A stretch of 41,221 bases of DNA from Oscillospiraceae bacterium (lineage in GTDB: Bacteria; Bacillota; Clostridia; Oscillospirales; Oscillospiraceae). Shown piece by piece: positions 32,381-39,983 of the stretch (position 1 is its first letter; every line of letters starts with the position of its first letter). The notes beneath the pieces were generated by a model. That model searched no databases, was not told the origin of the DNA, and worked only from the letters and a program-made list of their open reading frames with translations. The stretch is taken from assembly GCA_902790375.1 (NCBI GenBank), contig CADARY010000020.1:1-41221 (forward strand), given 5' to 3'. Position numbers and translations under genes: made by a program.

Positions 32381-32665
32381 ATGACACTGAAAGAATTCTA
32401 TGAAAAAGCTGCGAACAACAGCGAACTGCAGGCAAAGGTTGCCGAGGCTGCCAAGAGCGGCAAGCCCCTGGAGAGCGTTCTGAAGGAGCTGGGCATCGAG
32501 GCCACCGTCGATGAGCTCAAGGCCTTCGTCAACGCCAACGCTGCCGAGGGCAAGCTCGACAAGAGCCAGCTCGACGAGGTCGCCGGCGGCACCACCCCCA
32601 CTGTCGCCACCATCGTTCCTGCTGCGGGCGTTACCATTTCCGTTTCTTCCCTCGCTACCTGCTGA
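32381..32665 (+). CDS. Nif11-type leader RiPP precursor with single-Cys core
   Basis: The 94-aa precursor has a Nif11-like leader (residues 1-70: MTLKEFYEKAANNSEL... to DEVAGG) and a 24-residue core starting TTPTVATIVP after Gly69-Gly70. The core has six Thr (71, 72, 74, 77, 85, 93), three Ser (87, 89, 90) and one Cys, the last residue (94). AGVTISVSS (82-90) resembles AGVTVSAS of lichenicidin-type beta peptides. The following Cys-Pro-Thr-Thr-Lys-Cys ring region of those peptides is missing. At most one thioether ring is possible. ATG 32381 lies 10 nt after AAAGGAG; a TTG-like start at 32342 is not needed. It is likely modified by the divergent LanM and exported by the C39 transporter downstream. 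Confidence 0.9.
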   Translation: MTLKEFYEKAANNSELQAKVAEAAKSGKPLESVLKELGIEATVDELKAFVNANAAEGKLDKSQLDEVAGGTTPTVATIVPAAGVTISVSSLATC

Positions 32666-32677
32666 TTGTTCGTCCAC

Positions 32678-32734
32678 CGGGCAGGAAGCAGCCTGCCCGC
32701 AACTGCCGGCAGCCGGGTTTCGGCTGCCGGTTTT
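32678..32734 (+). terminator. Tandem hairpins, probable attenuating terminator after precursor
   Basis: The first stem is CGGGCAGG (32678-32685) with CCTGCCCG (32692-32699). The second is CCGGCAGCCG (32706-32715) with 32721-32730, followed by TTTT. Partial read-through would keep the precursor in excess over the maturase and exporter encoded downstream. Confidence 0.75.
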
Positions 32735-32798
32735 GCTTTAGGGCAAAGCCGCATAATTCGACTGCGGTATTGCCTCATATCCGGGAGGAGAGTGTCCT

Positions 32799-34730
32799 AT
32801 GAGTTCCGAACTGCACAAGAACCCCAGCGAAGAAGAGCGGCTTGACGTCGTCCTGCTGTCCCCGCCATACGATTTTCCGCCGCGCCCGTCGATCGCGCTG
32901 TCGATCTTCCGGCAGTGCCTGAACGAGGCGGGGATGCGCTCGCGCGTCCTCTACCCGATGTTTCGCCTGTCCCATCTGCTCGGCATTGAGACCGCGAGGA
33001 AGATCGACGCCATCCCCTATACGGGAGGCCTGCAGGAGTACCTCTTCGCCCACATGACCGACGCGGAAAACACATACGACGATGAGACCTTTGCCCGGCT
33101 TGTGTGCCGGGAGTACCCGGTCTATCCCGTGGAGGAGCTGCTTGCGCTGATCGCCGATGCCAGGGAAAAGGCCCGGCAGTGTGTGGAGGAGCTTGCGCAG
33201 GAGATCGTGCGGGCCCGGCCCGGCGTGCTCGCGGTCAGCACCATCTTTTCGCAGAATAACGGCGCGCTCGCCGTCATCCGGCGCGTCAAGGAGCTTGCGC
33301 CGGAGATCGCCACGATCCTCGGCGGCACCAACGTGTCCGGCGAGGCGGGAGCGGCGGTGCTGCGCCATTATCCGAGCGTGGACTACGTCTTCTTCGGCGA
33401 GGGGGACGAGGTGTTTGCCGAGGTCTGCCGCATCGCCATGGGCGCCGTGCCCGGCCCCATGCCCTACGGCGTGATCCGGCACGGGGAGGAGATCCCCGAC
33501 CCGATCCCGCACCGCATGACGCAGGATATGAACCGGGTCTGCTATCCCGATTATTCCGACTTTATCGACGCCTGGGAGCGCGAGCAGGCGGGGGAGTACG
33601 GCCCGCCCATGTTCGGCTCGGAGTTTGTCGAGGAAAACAAGCAGCTGCTCTATTTGTCGGGCGCAAACTACGCCCTGTACCTGGAGGGCTCGCGCGGCTG
33701 CTGGTGGGGGCAGAAGCACCCGTGCAGCTTCTGCGGCCTGAACGGGCGCAAAAACGTCTACCGCTACAAGAGCGCCGGGCGCCTGTATGAGGAGATCCTG
33801 GCGCTCAGCCGCAAATACGATAACCAGCTCATCCAGCTCACGGACAATATCCTGAGCTTTGACGCGATGGAAAAGCTCCTGCCCATGCTCGCTGAGAGCG
33901 GAGAGAAGCTGCAGCTCGTCGGCGAGGTCAAGACGAACCTGAAGGAGCGGGACATCGAGCGGCTTGTGAAGGCGGGCTTCTGCATCGTGCAGCCCGGCAT
34001 CGAGAGCCTGAACGACCACCTGCTGGAGCTGATGAACAAGGGCAACAACGCCGCTTCCCACGTGGCCTTTCTGAAATACTGCCGCAAGCACAATCTGGGG
34101 CTTTCCTGGAACCTGCTGATAGCCATGCCGGGCGAGCGGGAGGAGGACTACGAGGAGATGATCGAGCTCATCCCGAAGCTCGTGCACTTCCATCCGCCGA
34201 CGGGCACCTTCCCGATCATGTTCCAGCGCTATTCGCGTTACCTCGAAAACCCGGCGCAGTACGGCCTGGAGCTCGAACCGTATGAGATATACCGCTGCAT
34301 CTACGGCGACAACGACGACCGGGTCGAGAGCATGTGCATGTACTACCGCCTGACGGGCGGCACTTTTCAGGCGTCGCTGGAGCATATGCAGCCCTGGTAT
34401 AACCGGCTCTACACGGCGGTGTATGAATGGAAAAGGAACGCGGCGTCCGGGGAAAAGCGCGGCCTTGTGATGGCCGAGACCGAAAGCGGGCTTCTGCTGC
34501 TGGACTCGCGGCCCTGCATGGTGCAGCCCTTCATCCTCCTGACCGGGGTGGACAGGGCGGTATACCTCGCCTGCGACGAGGTGAAGACGGAAAAGCAGCT
34601 TCTCAGCGCCTTGGGCGGGGAAGCGAGCGGCGAGGAGATCCTTGCCTCGGTGGAAAAGCTCACCGCGCTGAATGTTCTGGCAAAGCTGGGCGGGCGCTGC
34701 ATATCCCTGGCGCTTCCCGCCTCGGCCTGA
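32799..34730 (+). CDS. B12-binding radical SAM RiPP maturase (RiPP maturation radical SAM protein 1 type)
   Basis: The 643-aa enzyme has an N-terminal cobalamin-binding-like Rossmann domain (~10-215: DVVLLSPPYDFPPRPS, ILGGTNVSGEAG, YVFFGEGDEV). A radical SAM barrel follows, with Cys301, Cys309 and Cys312 in SRGCWWGQKHPCSFCGLNG. The spacing CX7CX2C and this sequence match the RiPP maturation radical SAM protein 1 family, usually found with Nif11 or NHLP leaders. The C-terminal ~180 residues form a possible peptide-binding domain. B12 radical SAM enzymes often C-methylate unactivated carbons; the reaction here is not determinable. GGGAGGAG lies 8 nt before ATG 32799. Its presence beside a LanM suggests a doubly modified product. 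Confidence 0.88.
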   Translation: MSSELHKNPSEEERLDVVLLSPPYDFPPRPSIALSIFRQCLNEAGMRSRVLYPMFRLSHLLGIETARKIDAIPYTGGLQEYLFAHMTDAENTYDDETFARLVCREYPVYPVEELLALIADAREKARQCVEELAQEIVRARPGVLAVSTIFSQNNGALAVIRRVKELAPEIATILGGTNVSGEAGAAVLRHYPSVDYVFFGEGDEVFAEVCRIAMGAVPGPMPYGVIRHGEEIPDPIPHRMTQDMNRVCYPDYSDFIDAWEREQAGEYGPPMFGSEFVEENKQLLYLSGANYALYLEGSRGCWWGQKHPCSFCGLNGRKNVYRYKSAGRLYEEILALSRKYDNQLIQLTDNILSFDAMEKLLPMLAESGEKLQLVGEVKTNLKERDIERLVKAGFCIVQPGIESLNDHLLELMNKGNNAASHVAFLKYCRKHNLGLSWNLLIAMPGEREEDYEEMIELIPKLVHFHPPTGTFPIMFQRYSRYLENPAQYGLELEPYEIYRCIYGDNDDRVESMCMYYRLTGGTFQASLEHMQPWYNRLYTAVYEWKRNAASGEKRGLVMAETESGLLLLDSRPCMVQPFILLTGVDRAVYLACDEVKTEKQLLSALGGEASGEEILASVEKLTALNVLAKLGGRCISLALPASA

Positions 34731-34748
34731 TAAGAGGAGAGGCTTACG

Positions 34749-35273
34749 ATGGCAAATAGTGAAAACCTGTTTCGCAAGGAGAGTATGGACCAGTTGAGCC
34801 AGCAGACCAAAACCGGCCCCTATGTAAGCGCAACGCGCCTCATGCCGTGGATGACGCTGGTGGCGGTACTGATCCTGGTGCTGTCCTTTCTGATCTGGGC
34901 CTTTGCCGGCAAGCTGCCTGTCACGGTGGCCTGCAAGGGCTTTGCCCCGAACACGGGGAACGAGTGTATCCTCTTCCTGACGCCCCAGCAGATGCAGACA
35001 TATGAGACAGATCAGGGGGATGACGTGCGTGTTACCCAGCCCAACGGCGGCATTCTTCGGGGCAAGGTGGTCGGCGTCTCGGACAAGCCCCATTCCCAGG
35101 AGGAAATGTCGAATATCATCGAGAGCGACTGGGTCTTTAACGAGGTTGCCAAAGCGGATTACAACTACTATGTCACCGTCAAGGTGAATTCGCCCCTGCA
35201 GAAGGAAGATCTGGTGGACGCGGTCATTACGGTCGACCATGTGCGGCCCATATTCCTGATGCTCAATCCCTGA
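34749..35273 (+). CDS. Short HlyD-like (NHLM) secretion adaptor
   Basis: The 174-aa protein has an N-terminal cytoplasmic segment (ENLFRKESMDQLSQQ), one TM (~32-54, MPWMTLVAVLILVLSFLIWA) and an extracytoplasmic domain of ~118 residues with beta-rich, HlyD-like text (QGDDVRVTQPNGGILRGKV). The start LFRKESMDQLS resembles NHLM-system HlyD proteins. It lacks the long coiled-coil hairpin, being well below the usual size. In a single-membrane cell a short adaptor could suffice. It lies 18 bp after the maturase and 18 bp before the exporter gene, with a GAGGAGAGG ribosome site, so all are co-transcribed. Confidence 0.78.
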   Translation: MANSENLFRKESMDQLSQQTKTGPYVSATRLMPWMTLVAVLILVLSFLIWAFAGKLPVTVACKGFAPNTGNECILFLTPQQMQTYETDQGDDVRVTQPNGGILRGKVVGVSDKPHSQEEMSNIIESDWVFNEVAKADYNYYVTVKVNSPLQKEDLVDAVITVDHVRPIFLMLNP

Positions 35274-35291
35274 GCGGCGAGGACGGGAACG

Positions 35292-37442
35292 ATGAAATAT
35301 TCACATGTAAAAGTACCGATGATCATGCAGATGGAGTTCGTCGAATGCGGGGCGGCCTCGCTGGCCATGATCCTCGCGTATCACGGGAAATACGTTCCGC
35401 TCGAGCAGGTGCGCCGGGACTGCGGCGTATCCCGGGACGGGTCGCGCGCGTCCAACATTGTCACCGCGGCGGAGAACTATGGCATGATCGCCCAGGGCTA
35501 TCGCTGGTCGGTGGAGAGCGTGATGGAGAAGGCGCACATCCCCTGCATCATCCACTGGAACATGGCGCATTTTGTGGTGCTGCGTGGCTTCGGCAGGAAC
35601 AAGGCCTATCTCAATGATCCGGGGCGCGGTGAGATCACCGTGAGCATGGAGGAATTTAACAGCAGCTTTACCGGCATCGTGCTGGAGTTTACCCCCGGAG
35701 AGAACTTTGTCCGGGACGGGAAAGCGCCCACGGTGCTCGGATATCTGCGCGAGAGGGCGCGGCAGTACCGCTCGGGCCTGCTGTTCCTGGCGCTGGATAC
35801 CCTCGCGGTATCGCTCGCGGGGCTGATGGTGCCCGTATTCCAGAGGATCTTTACCGATATGATCCTGGAGGGGCGGCAGGCCTGGCAGAGACAGTTTTTC
35901 CTCATGCTGCTGCTTCTGGGCGCAGTGGAGCTTGTCGCGGATCTTTTGCGCGAAATGTATATTTATCGGATACAGGGCGACATGTCGATCCGGACGAACA
36001 CGGCGTTCTTCGCGCACCTGCTGAGGCTTCCCATTGAGTTCTACCAGCAGCGCTCCGCGGGGGATCTGATCTCGCGGCTCACGATGAATTCCACCATTGC
36101 CGAGCTTCTGGTGCGCAGGATCACGCCGACGGCGATCCAGCTTGTGATGGTGGTGATCTATTTCGCGGCGCTCCTGGCCCTGAACCTCCGTGCGGCCTTC
36201 CTGGGGGGCTTTGCGCTCTGCGTCACCGTGTTCGCGGCCTGGTTTCTGGCCCGCTTTACGCTTCAGTCGCAGCAGCAGCGCATGAACAGCAAAATGCGCA
36301 TGGATGCCACCATGATCTCGGGCATCGACATGATCGAGACCATCAAGTCCTCGGGCGTGGGCAACGGGTATTTTGCCCGCTGGGCCAGCCAGCAGGCGGA
36401 GGTCAACGAGGGCAAAACCAGGGAAAACGACGTCTCGGTCTATCTGACCGGGCTCTCGGTTTTCCTGCTGGATCTGACAAACGCCCTGGTGCTGGCCGTG
36501 GCCGCCTGGTCCATCATCCACGGCAGGACCACCGTGGGCCTCATCCTCGTGCTGCAGACCCTGATCCAGAAGCTGACGGCCCCGGCCCAGGAGCTGGCGC
36601 AGGTCAGCCGGAACACCCGGGAGCTTGCAAGCTCCATCCAGAAGGTGGAGGACGTAAGGTGCTATGAGGAGGACAAGGCCTTCCCGCTCAGCGCCATGGA
36701 AGCGGACACAACGCTTGCCCCCCTGCAGGGAGGCGTCGAGTTTCGGCACGTCACCTTCGGCTATACGCATCTGGGCCCGCCGCTGCTGGATGATTTCTCC
36801 TTCAAAATCGAGCCGGGCCAGCGCGTGGCCTTCGTGGGGGCGTCCGGCTCGGGCAAATCCACCGTCGCAAAGCTCATGACCGGCGCGGTGCTCCCCTGGT
36901 CGGGGGAGGTGCTGTATGACGGGGTGGACCGCTTCAAGCTGCCGAAATCCCTCTTTGCTGACAGTGTGGCGGTCGTGAGCCAGGAAAGCACGCTCTTTGA
37001 GGCGACCGCGCGCAACAACATCTGCCTCTGGGACAGCAGGATCCCCGGTCCGGAGATCTCCCGGGCTGCCCGGGAGGCCTGCATCGAAGAGGATATCCTG
37101 ATGCATCCGGGCGGCTACGACTATCTGGTCCGCTCCGGCGGAAAGAACTTCTCCGGCGGTCAGCGCCAGCGCATCACGATCGCGCGCGCCCTGGTCCGAA
37201 ATCCGAAGGTGCTGATCCTGGACGAGGCGACCTCGGCGCTGGACGCCGTGACCGAGCATAGAATCATGGAGAACATCAAGGCGCGCGGCATCACCACGAT
37301 CATCGTGGCGCACAGACTTTCCACCGTGCGCGACTGCGACAGGATCATCGTGCTGTCAGGCGGGAAAATTGTCGAGCAGGGCACACACGACGAGCTGATG
37401 AGACGGCAGGGGAGCTATTACACCCTGGTCTCATCGCAGTGA
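35292..37442 (+). CDS. C39 peptidase-containing ABC exporter (NHLM peptidase/ATP-binding type)
   Basis: The 716-aa exporter cleaves double-glycine leaders and exports the product. The N-terminal C39 peptidase (1-~130) has Gln13, catalytic Cys19 (MEFVECGAASLAM), His93 (NMAHFVVLRGF) and Asp109 (LNDPGRG). The membrane domain (~150-450) and the ATPase follow, with GASGSGKST, ILDEATSALD and FSGGQRQRI. It is complete, with no missing key residue. Probable substrates are the Nif11 precursor and possibly the 44-aa peptide at 39799 and the LysM protein at 24180. A GAGGACGG site lies before ATG 35292. Confidence 0.93.
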   Translation: MKYSHVKVPMIMQMEFVECGAASLAMILAYHGKYVPLEQVRRDCGVSRDGSRASNIVTAAENYGMIAQGYRWSVESVMEKAHIPCIIHWNMAHFVVLRGFGRNKAYLNDPGRGEITVSMEEFNSSFTGIVLEFTPGENFVRDGKAPTVLGYLRERARQYRSGLLFLALDTLAVSLAGLMVPVFQRIFTDMILEGRQAWQRQFFLMLLLLGAVELVADLLREMYIYRIQGDMSIRTNTAFFAHLLRLPIEFYQQRSAGDLISRLTMNSTIAELLVRRITPTAIQLVMVVIYFAALLALNLRAAFLGGFALCVTVFAAWFLARFTLQSQQQRMNSKMRMDATMISGIDMIETIKSSGVGNGYFARWASQQAEVNEGKTRENDVSVYLTGLSVFLLDLTNALVLAVAAWSIIHGRTTVGLILVLQTLIQKLTAPAQELAQVSRNTRELASSIQKVEDVRCYEEDKAFPLSAMEADTTLAPLQGGVEFRHVTFGYTHLGPPLLDDFSFKIEPGQRVAFVGASGSGKSTVAKLMTGAVLPWSGEVLYDGVDRFKLPKSLFADSVAVVSQESTLFEATARNNICLWDSRIPGPEISRAAREACIEEDILMHPGGYDYLVRSGGKNFSGGQRQRITIARALVRNPKVLILDEATSALDAVTEHRIMENIKARGITTIIVAHRLSTVRDCDRIIVLSGGKIVEQGTHDELMRRQGSYYTLVSSQ

Positions 37443-37452
37443 GGGGGCAAGC

Positions 37453-39636
37453 ATGAGCGACAACTGGAAGGAGCGAATCCTGCAGCGTCAGATGGCCGAC
37501 GCCGAACGGCTGGAGAACGCGGAGGACAAGCTTTTCGGCGTCACCGCCAACGGCGCGTCCGAGGATCGGCAGAAAAGCAGCGACCGTTCCCTTGACCGCG
37601 CGTTCGCGCTGCGGGAGATCTGCACCTTTTACGGCATTTCAACACCGGAGTTTCATCCGGATCGTATCGGAAACGAAGCCTATGTGGAAGATCTGCTGCG
37701 CAAAAACGGCATCATGTCCCGCGTGTGCCTGCTCTCCCCGGGCTGGGAGAAAAATGCCTTCGGGCCGTATCTGTGCAGGCTCACAAGCGGCGTTACCACG
37801 ACGCTGCTGCCCGGAAACTACGGGCACTATTCCTACAACGACCCCTCGAGCGGGGAGCTTATCCGTGTTGACAAGAAAAACAGCGCGCTGATCGAGCGCG
37901 AGGCTGTGCTCTATTATCGCTCTCCGCCCCAGACCAGGCTGAGCCTCAGGGAGCTGCTCGGTTTTATGATGAGCTGCGTCACCGGCGGCGAGTGCTTTTT
38001 GATCCTGCTGTGCGCCGTGGCGGTGATCCTGCTCGGCATTTACTATCCGATCGCAAGCAAGTGGATGATGACGCTGGTCATCCCCTCCGGCAACGCCGAG
38101 CTCATCTACTCGCTGATGGTCTTTCTCCTGGGCTGCGCCGTTTCCAAGTATCTCTTCTCGGTCGTGCAGGCGCGAGCGGTTGCACGCGTCAGCCAGAAGA
38201 TGAGCCTGTTTCTGCAGAGCTCGCTTTTCGCGCGCGTGCTGGATCTGCCGGTTGAGTTTTTCCGCAAAAACAAGACGGCCGACATCTACGGCAGCCTGAA
38301 TCTGGTGGAGCCCTTATGCACGGTGCTCTGCTCCCTCTTTTTCTCCACAGGCCTGGCAGCGCTTTTGTCCCTGGTATACGTGCTTGAGCTGAAAACCGCC
38401 GCTCCCCGGATGATCGGCCCGGCCCTGCTGGTGCTGGGCATCCAGCTTGTGCTGCAGCTGCTCGGCGTACTGGGCCAGGTCCGCAACGCCATGGACCGCC
38501 TGCGCGGGCAGATGGAGACGAACGAGCGGGCGCTCGACACCCTGTGGGGCATCGCCGAGGTGAAGAACGCGAACGCTGAGTCGCGGGTGCTGGCCCGCTT
38601 TATGGAGGCCTACCACCGCCAGGCGGACGCGGAGTTTCGCCCGCCTCTTTTCGTGAAGCTGCAAAACGCCCTCGGTCCCGCCGCGGGCCTTTTCGGGATG
38701 GCGCTGCTTTTCTGGATGGCCCTCCGGATCGGCCTGAGCGATGATCTCTTCATCTATTTCTTCGCGGCCTACAGCATGAGCAACACGGCCATCGGCCAAC
38801 TGAGCGGCCTGGGTTCCCAGATCGCGGCCATTCGCCCGATCCTGCTGCTGCTGAAACCGATCCTGGAGGAGGTTCCCGAGATCTCGTCTGCCGGGCGGGA
38901 CCCGGGAAAGCTCAGCGGGGCCATCGCCCTCAAGGAGGTGTCCTTCCGCTATGGTGAAACCGCGCCCCTGGTGCTGGATCACCTGAGCATGCAGGTGAAG
39001 CCCGGGGAGTATCTGGCCATCGTGGGCAGCTCCGGCTCCGGCAAATCCACCCTTGTGCGCCTGCTGCTGGGCTTTGAGCAGCCGCAGACCGGCGCGGTCT
39101 ACTATGACGGCGAAAACCTGCTCCACCTGGACAGCGCGGCCGTCCGGCGGCAGATCGGGGCCGTGCTGCAGCAGGGCAGGATCTTCTCCGGAAACGTGTT
39201 TACGAACATTGCTATCTCGCGGCCCGATCTGACAGAGGAAGAGGCGTGGGCGGCGGCAGAGGCCGCGGGCCTGGCCGACGATATACGGGCTATGCCGCTC
39301 GGAATGCAGACGATCCTCTCGGATGACGCTGTAACAATATCCGGCGGGCAGAAGCAGCGCCTGCTCATTGCCCGCGTCATTGCGCAGAAGCCCTCCATCC
39401 TCATCCTGGACGAGGCGACCTCGGCGCTGGACAATGTGACGCAGAAGAAGGTGACAGACGCCCTGGAAAAGCTGCACTGCACGCGCATCGTCATTGCCCA
39501 TCGCCTGAGCACGATCCGGGACTGCGACCGCATCCTGATGCTCGACAGGGGCCGCATCATCGAGGAGGGGAGCTATGACGAGCTGCTTGCCAAGGACGGC
39601 GAATTTGCAAAGCTCGTGAAATACCAGCTCATGTGA
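37453..39636 (+). CDS. NHLM-type ABC exporter ATP-binding/permease, no peptidase
   Basis: The 727-aa protein has an N-terminal region (~1-170) that is a degenerate, non-catalytic module (LREICTFYGISTPEFHP) without C39 residues. A six-TM ABC domain (~175-460) follows, then an ATPase with GSSGSGKST, ISGGQKQRL and ILILDEATSALD. This matches the second ABC protein of NHLM systems, which are usually longer. It probably forms a heterodimer with the peptidase-ABC protein. GAGGGGG lies just before ATG 37453, 10 bp after the previous stop. Confidence 0.9.
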   Translation: MSDNWKERILQRQMADAERLENAEDKLFGVTANGASEDRQKSSDRSLDRAFALREICTFYGISTPEFHPDRIGNEAYVEDLLRKNGIMSRVCLLSPGWEKNAFGPYLCRLTSGVTTTLLPGNYGHYSYNDPSSGELIRVDKKNSALIEREAVLYYRSPPQTRLSLRELLGFMMSCVTGGECFLILLCAVAVILLGIYYPIASKWMMTLVIPSGNAELIYSLMVFLLGCAVSKYLFSVVQARAVARVSQKMSLFLQSSLFARVLDLPVEFFRKNKTADIYGSLNLVEPLCTVLCSLFFSTGLAALLSLVYVLELKTAAPRMIGPALLVLGIQLVLQLLGVLGQVRNAMDRLRGQMETNERALDTLWGIAEVKNANAESRVLARFMEAYHRQADAEFRPPLFVKLQNALGPAAGLFGMALLFWMALRIGLSDDLFIYFFAAYSMSNTAIGQLSGLGSQIAAIRPILLLLKPILEEVPEISSAGRDPGKLSGAIALKEVSFRYGETAPLVLDHLSMQVKPGEYLAIVGSSGSGKSTLVRLLLGFEQPQTGAVYYDGENLLHLDSAAVRRQIGAVLQQGRIFSGNVFTNIAISRPDLTEEEAWAAAEAAGLADDIRAMPLGMQTILSDDAVTISGGQKQRLLIARVIAQKPSILILDEATSALDNVTQKKVTDALEKLHCTRIVIAHRLSTIRDCDRILMLDRGRIIEEGSYDELLAKDGEFAKLVKYQLM

Positions 39637-39798
39637 CGTCCGCGCCCGGGCGGGAGAGCAGGCAAGCCCCGTGCCGCGCGCAGACCGAACGTGCGTGCGT
39701 CTTCTGTGACAGTCGGTGTGTTATTCTCAGGCTGTCCTTGAGGGACAGAACAAAAGAAAAAACACCTGATGATATACAGAAGAAAGGGGAGTTTCAAA

Positions 39799-39933
39799 AT
39801 GAAAATGCTTATGGATCTTGAACTTGAATTTGTTGCCGGCGGCCGCATCTCCATCATCTCTCCCGGAGAGGGCATACCGAACGAGGATATCGAAGCGCGC
39901 GACCGCAGCGGCGGCGCGACCGGCGGCTGGTAA
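39799..39933 (+). CDS. 44-residue double-glycine peptide
   Basis: The ORF encodes a 44-aa peptide: MKMLMDLELEFVAGG (1-15) followed by RISIISPGEGIPNEDIEARD and an SGGATGGW end. VAGG after an acidic LELEF run looks like a C39 cleavage site, so the mature peptide would have 29 residues, no Cys and two Gly-Gly pairs near its C-terminus. AAGGGGA lies 8 nt before ATG 39799. A strong terminator follows. It sits directly after the two ABC exporter genes, so it is likely a substrate of that exporter. It could be a signal, an immunity-related peptide or a second product. No family is recognised. Confidence 0.72.
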   Translation: MKMLMDLELEFVAGGRISIISPGEGIPNEDIEARDRSGGATGGW

Positions 39934-39935
39934 AA

Positions 39936-39980
39936 AGAAAAAGACCGGAGGGCTTTTGCAGGCCCTCCGGTTTTCTTTTT
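39936..39980. terminator. Bidirectional intrinsic terminator at the end of the RiPP locus
   Basis: ACCGGAGGGC (39944-39953) pairs with 39962-39971, with an 8-nt loop. It is flanked by A-rich sequence on the left and TTTTCTTTTT on the right, so it ends transcripts on both strands. Confidence 0.9.
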
Positions 39981-39983
39981 GCT

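Noticed and set aside
32775-35240. 821-aa minus-strand frame opposite the radical SAM and HlyD-like genes
   Set aside because: Crosses two real genes and an intergenic gap; shadow composition.
39637-39798. Promoter search upstream of the 44-aa peptide
   Set aside because: Only a weak TATTCT at 39722-39727 without a proper -35 and a 6-bp hairpin (39732-39748) were found, too little to call; read-through from the exporter operon may express the gene.
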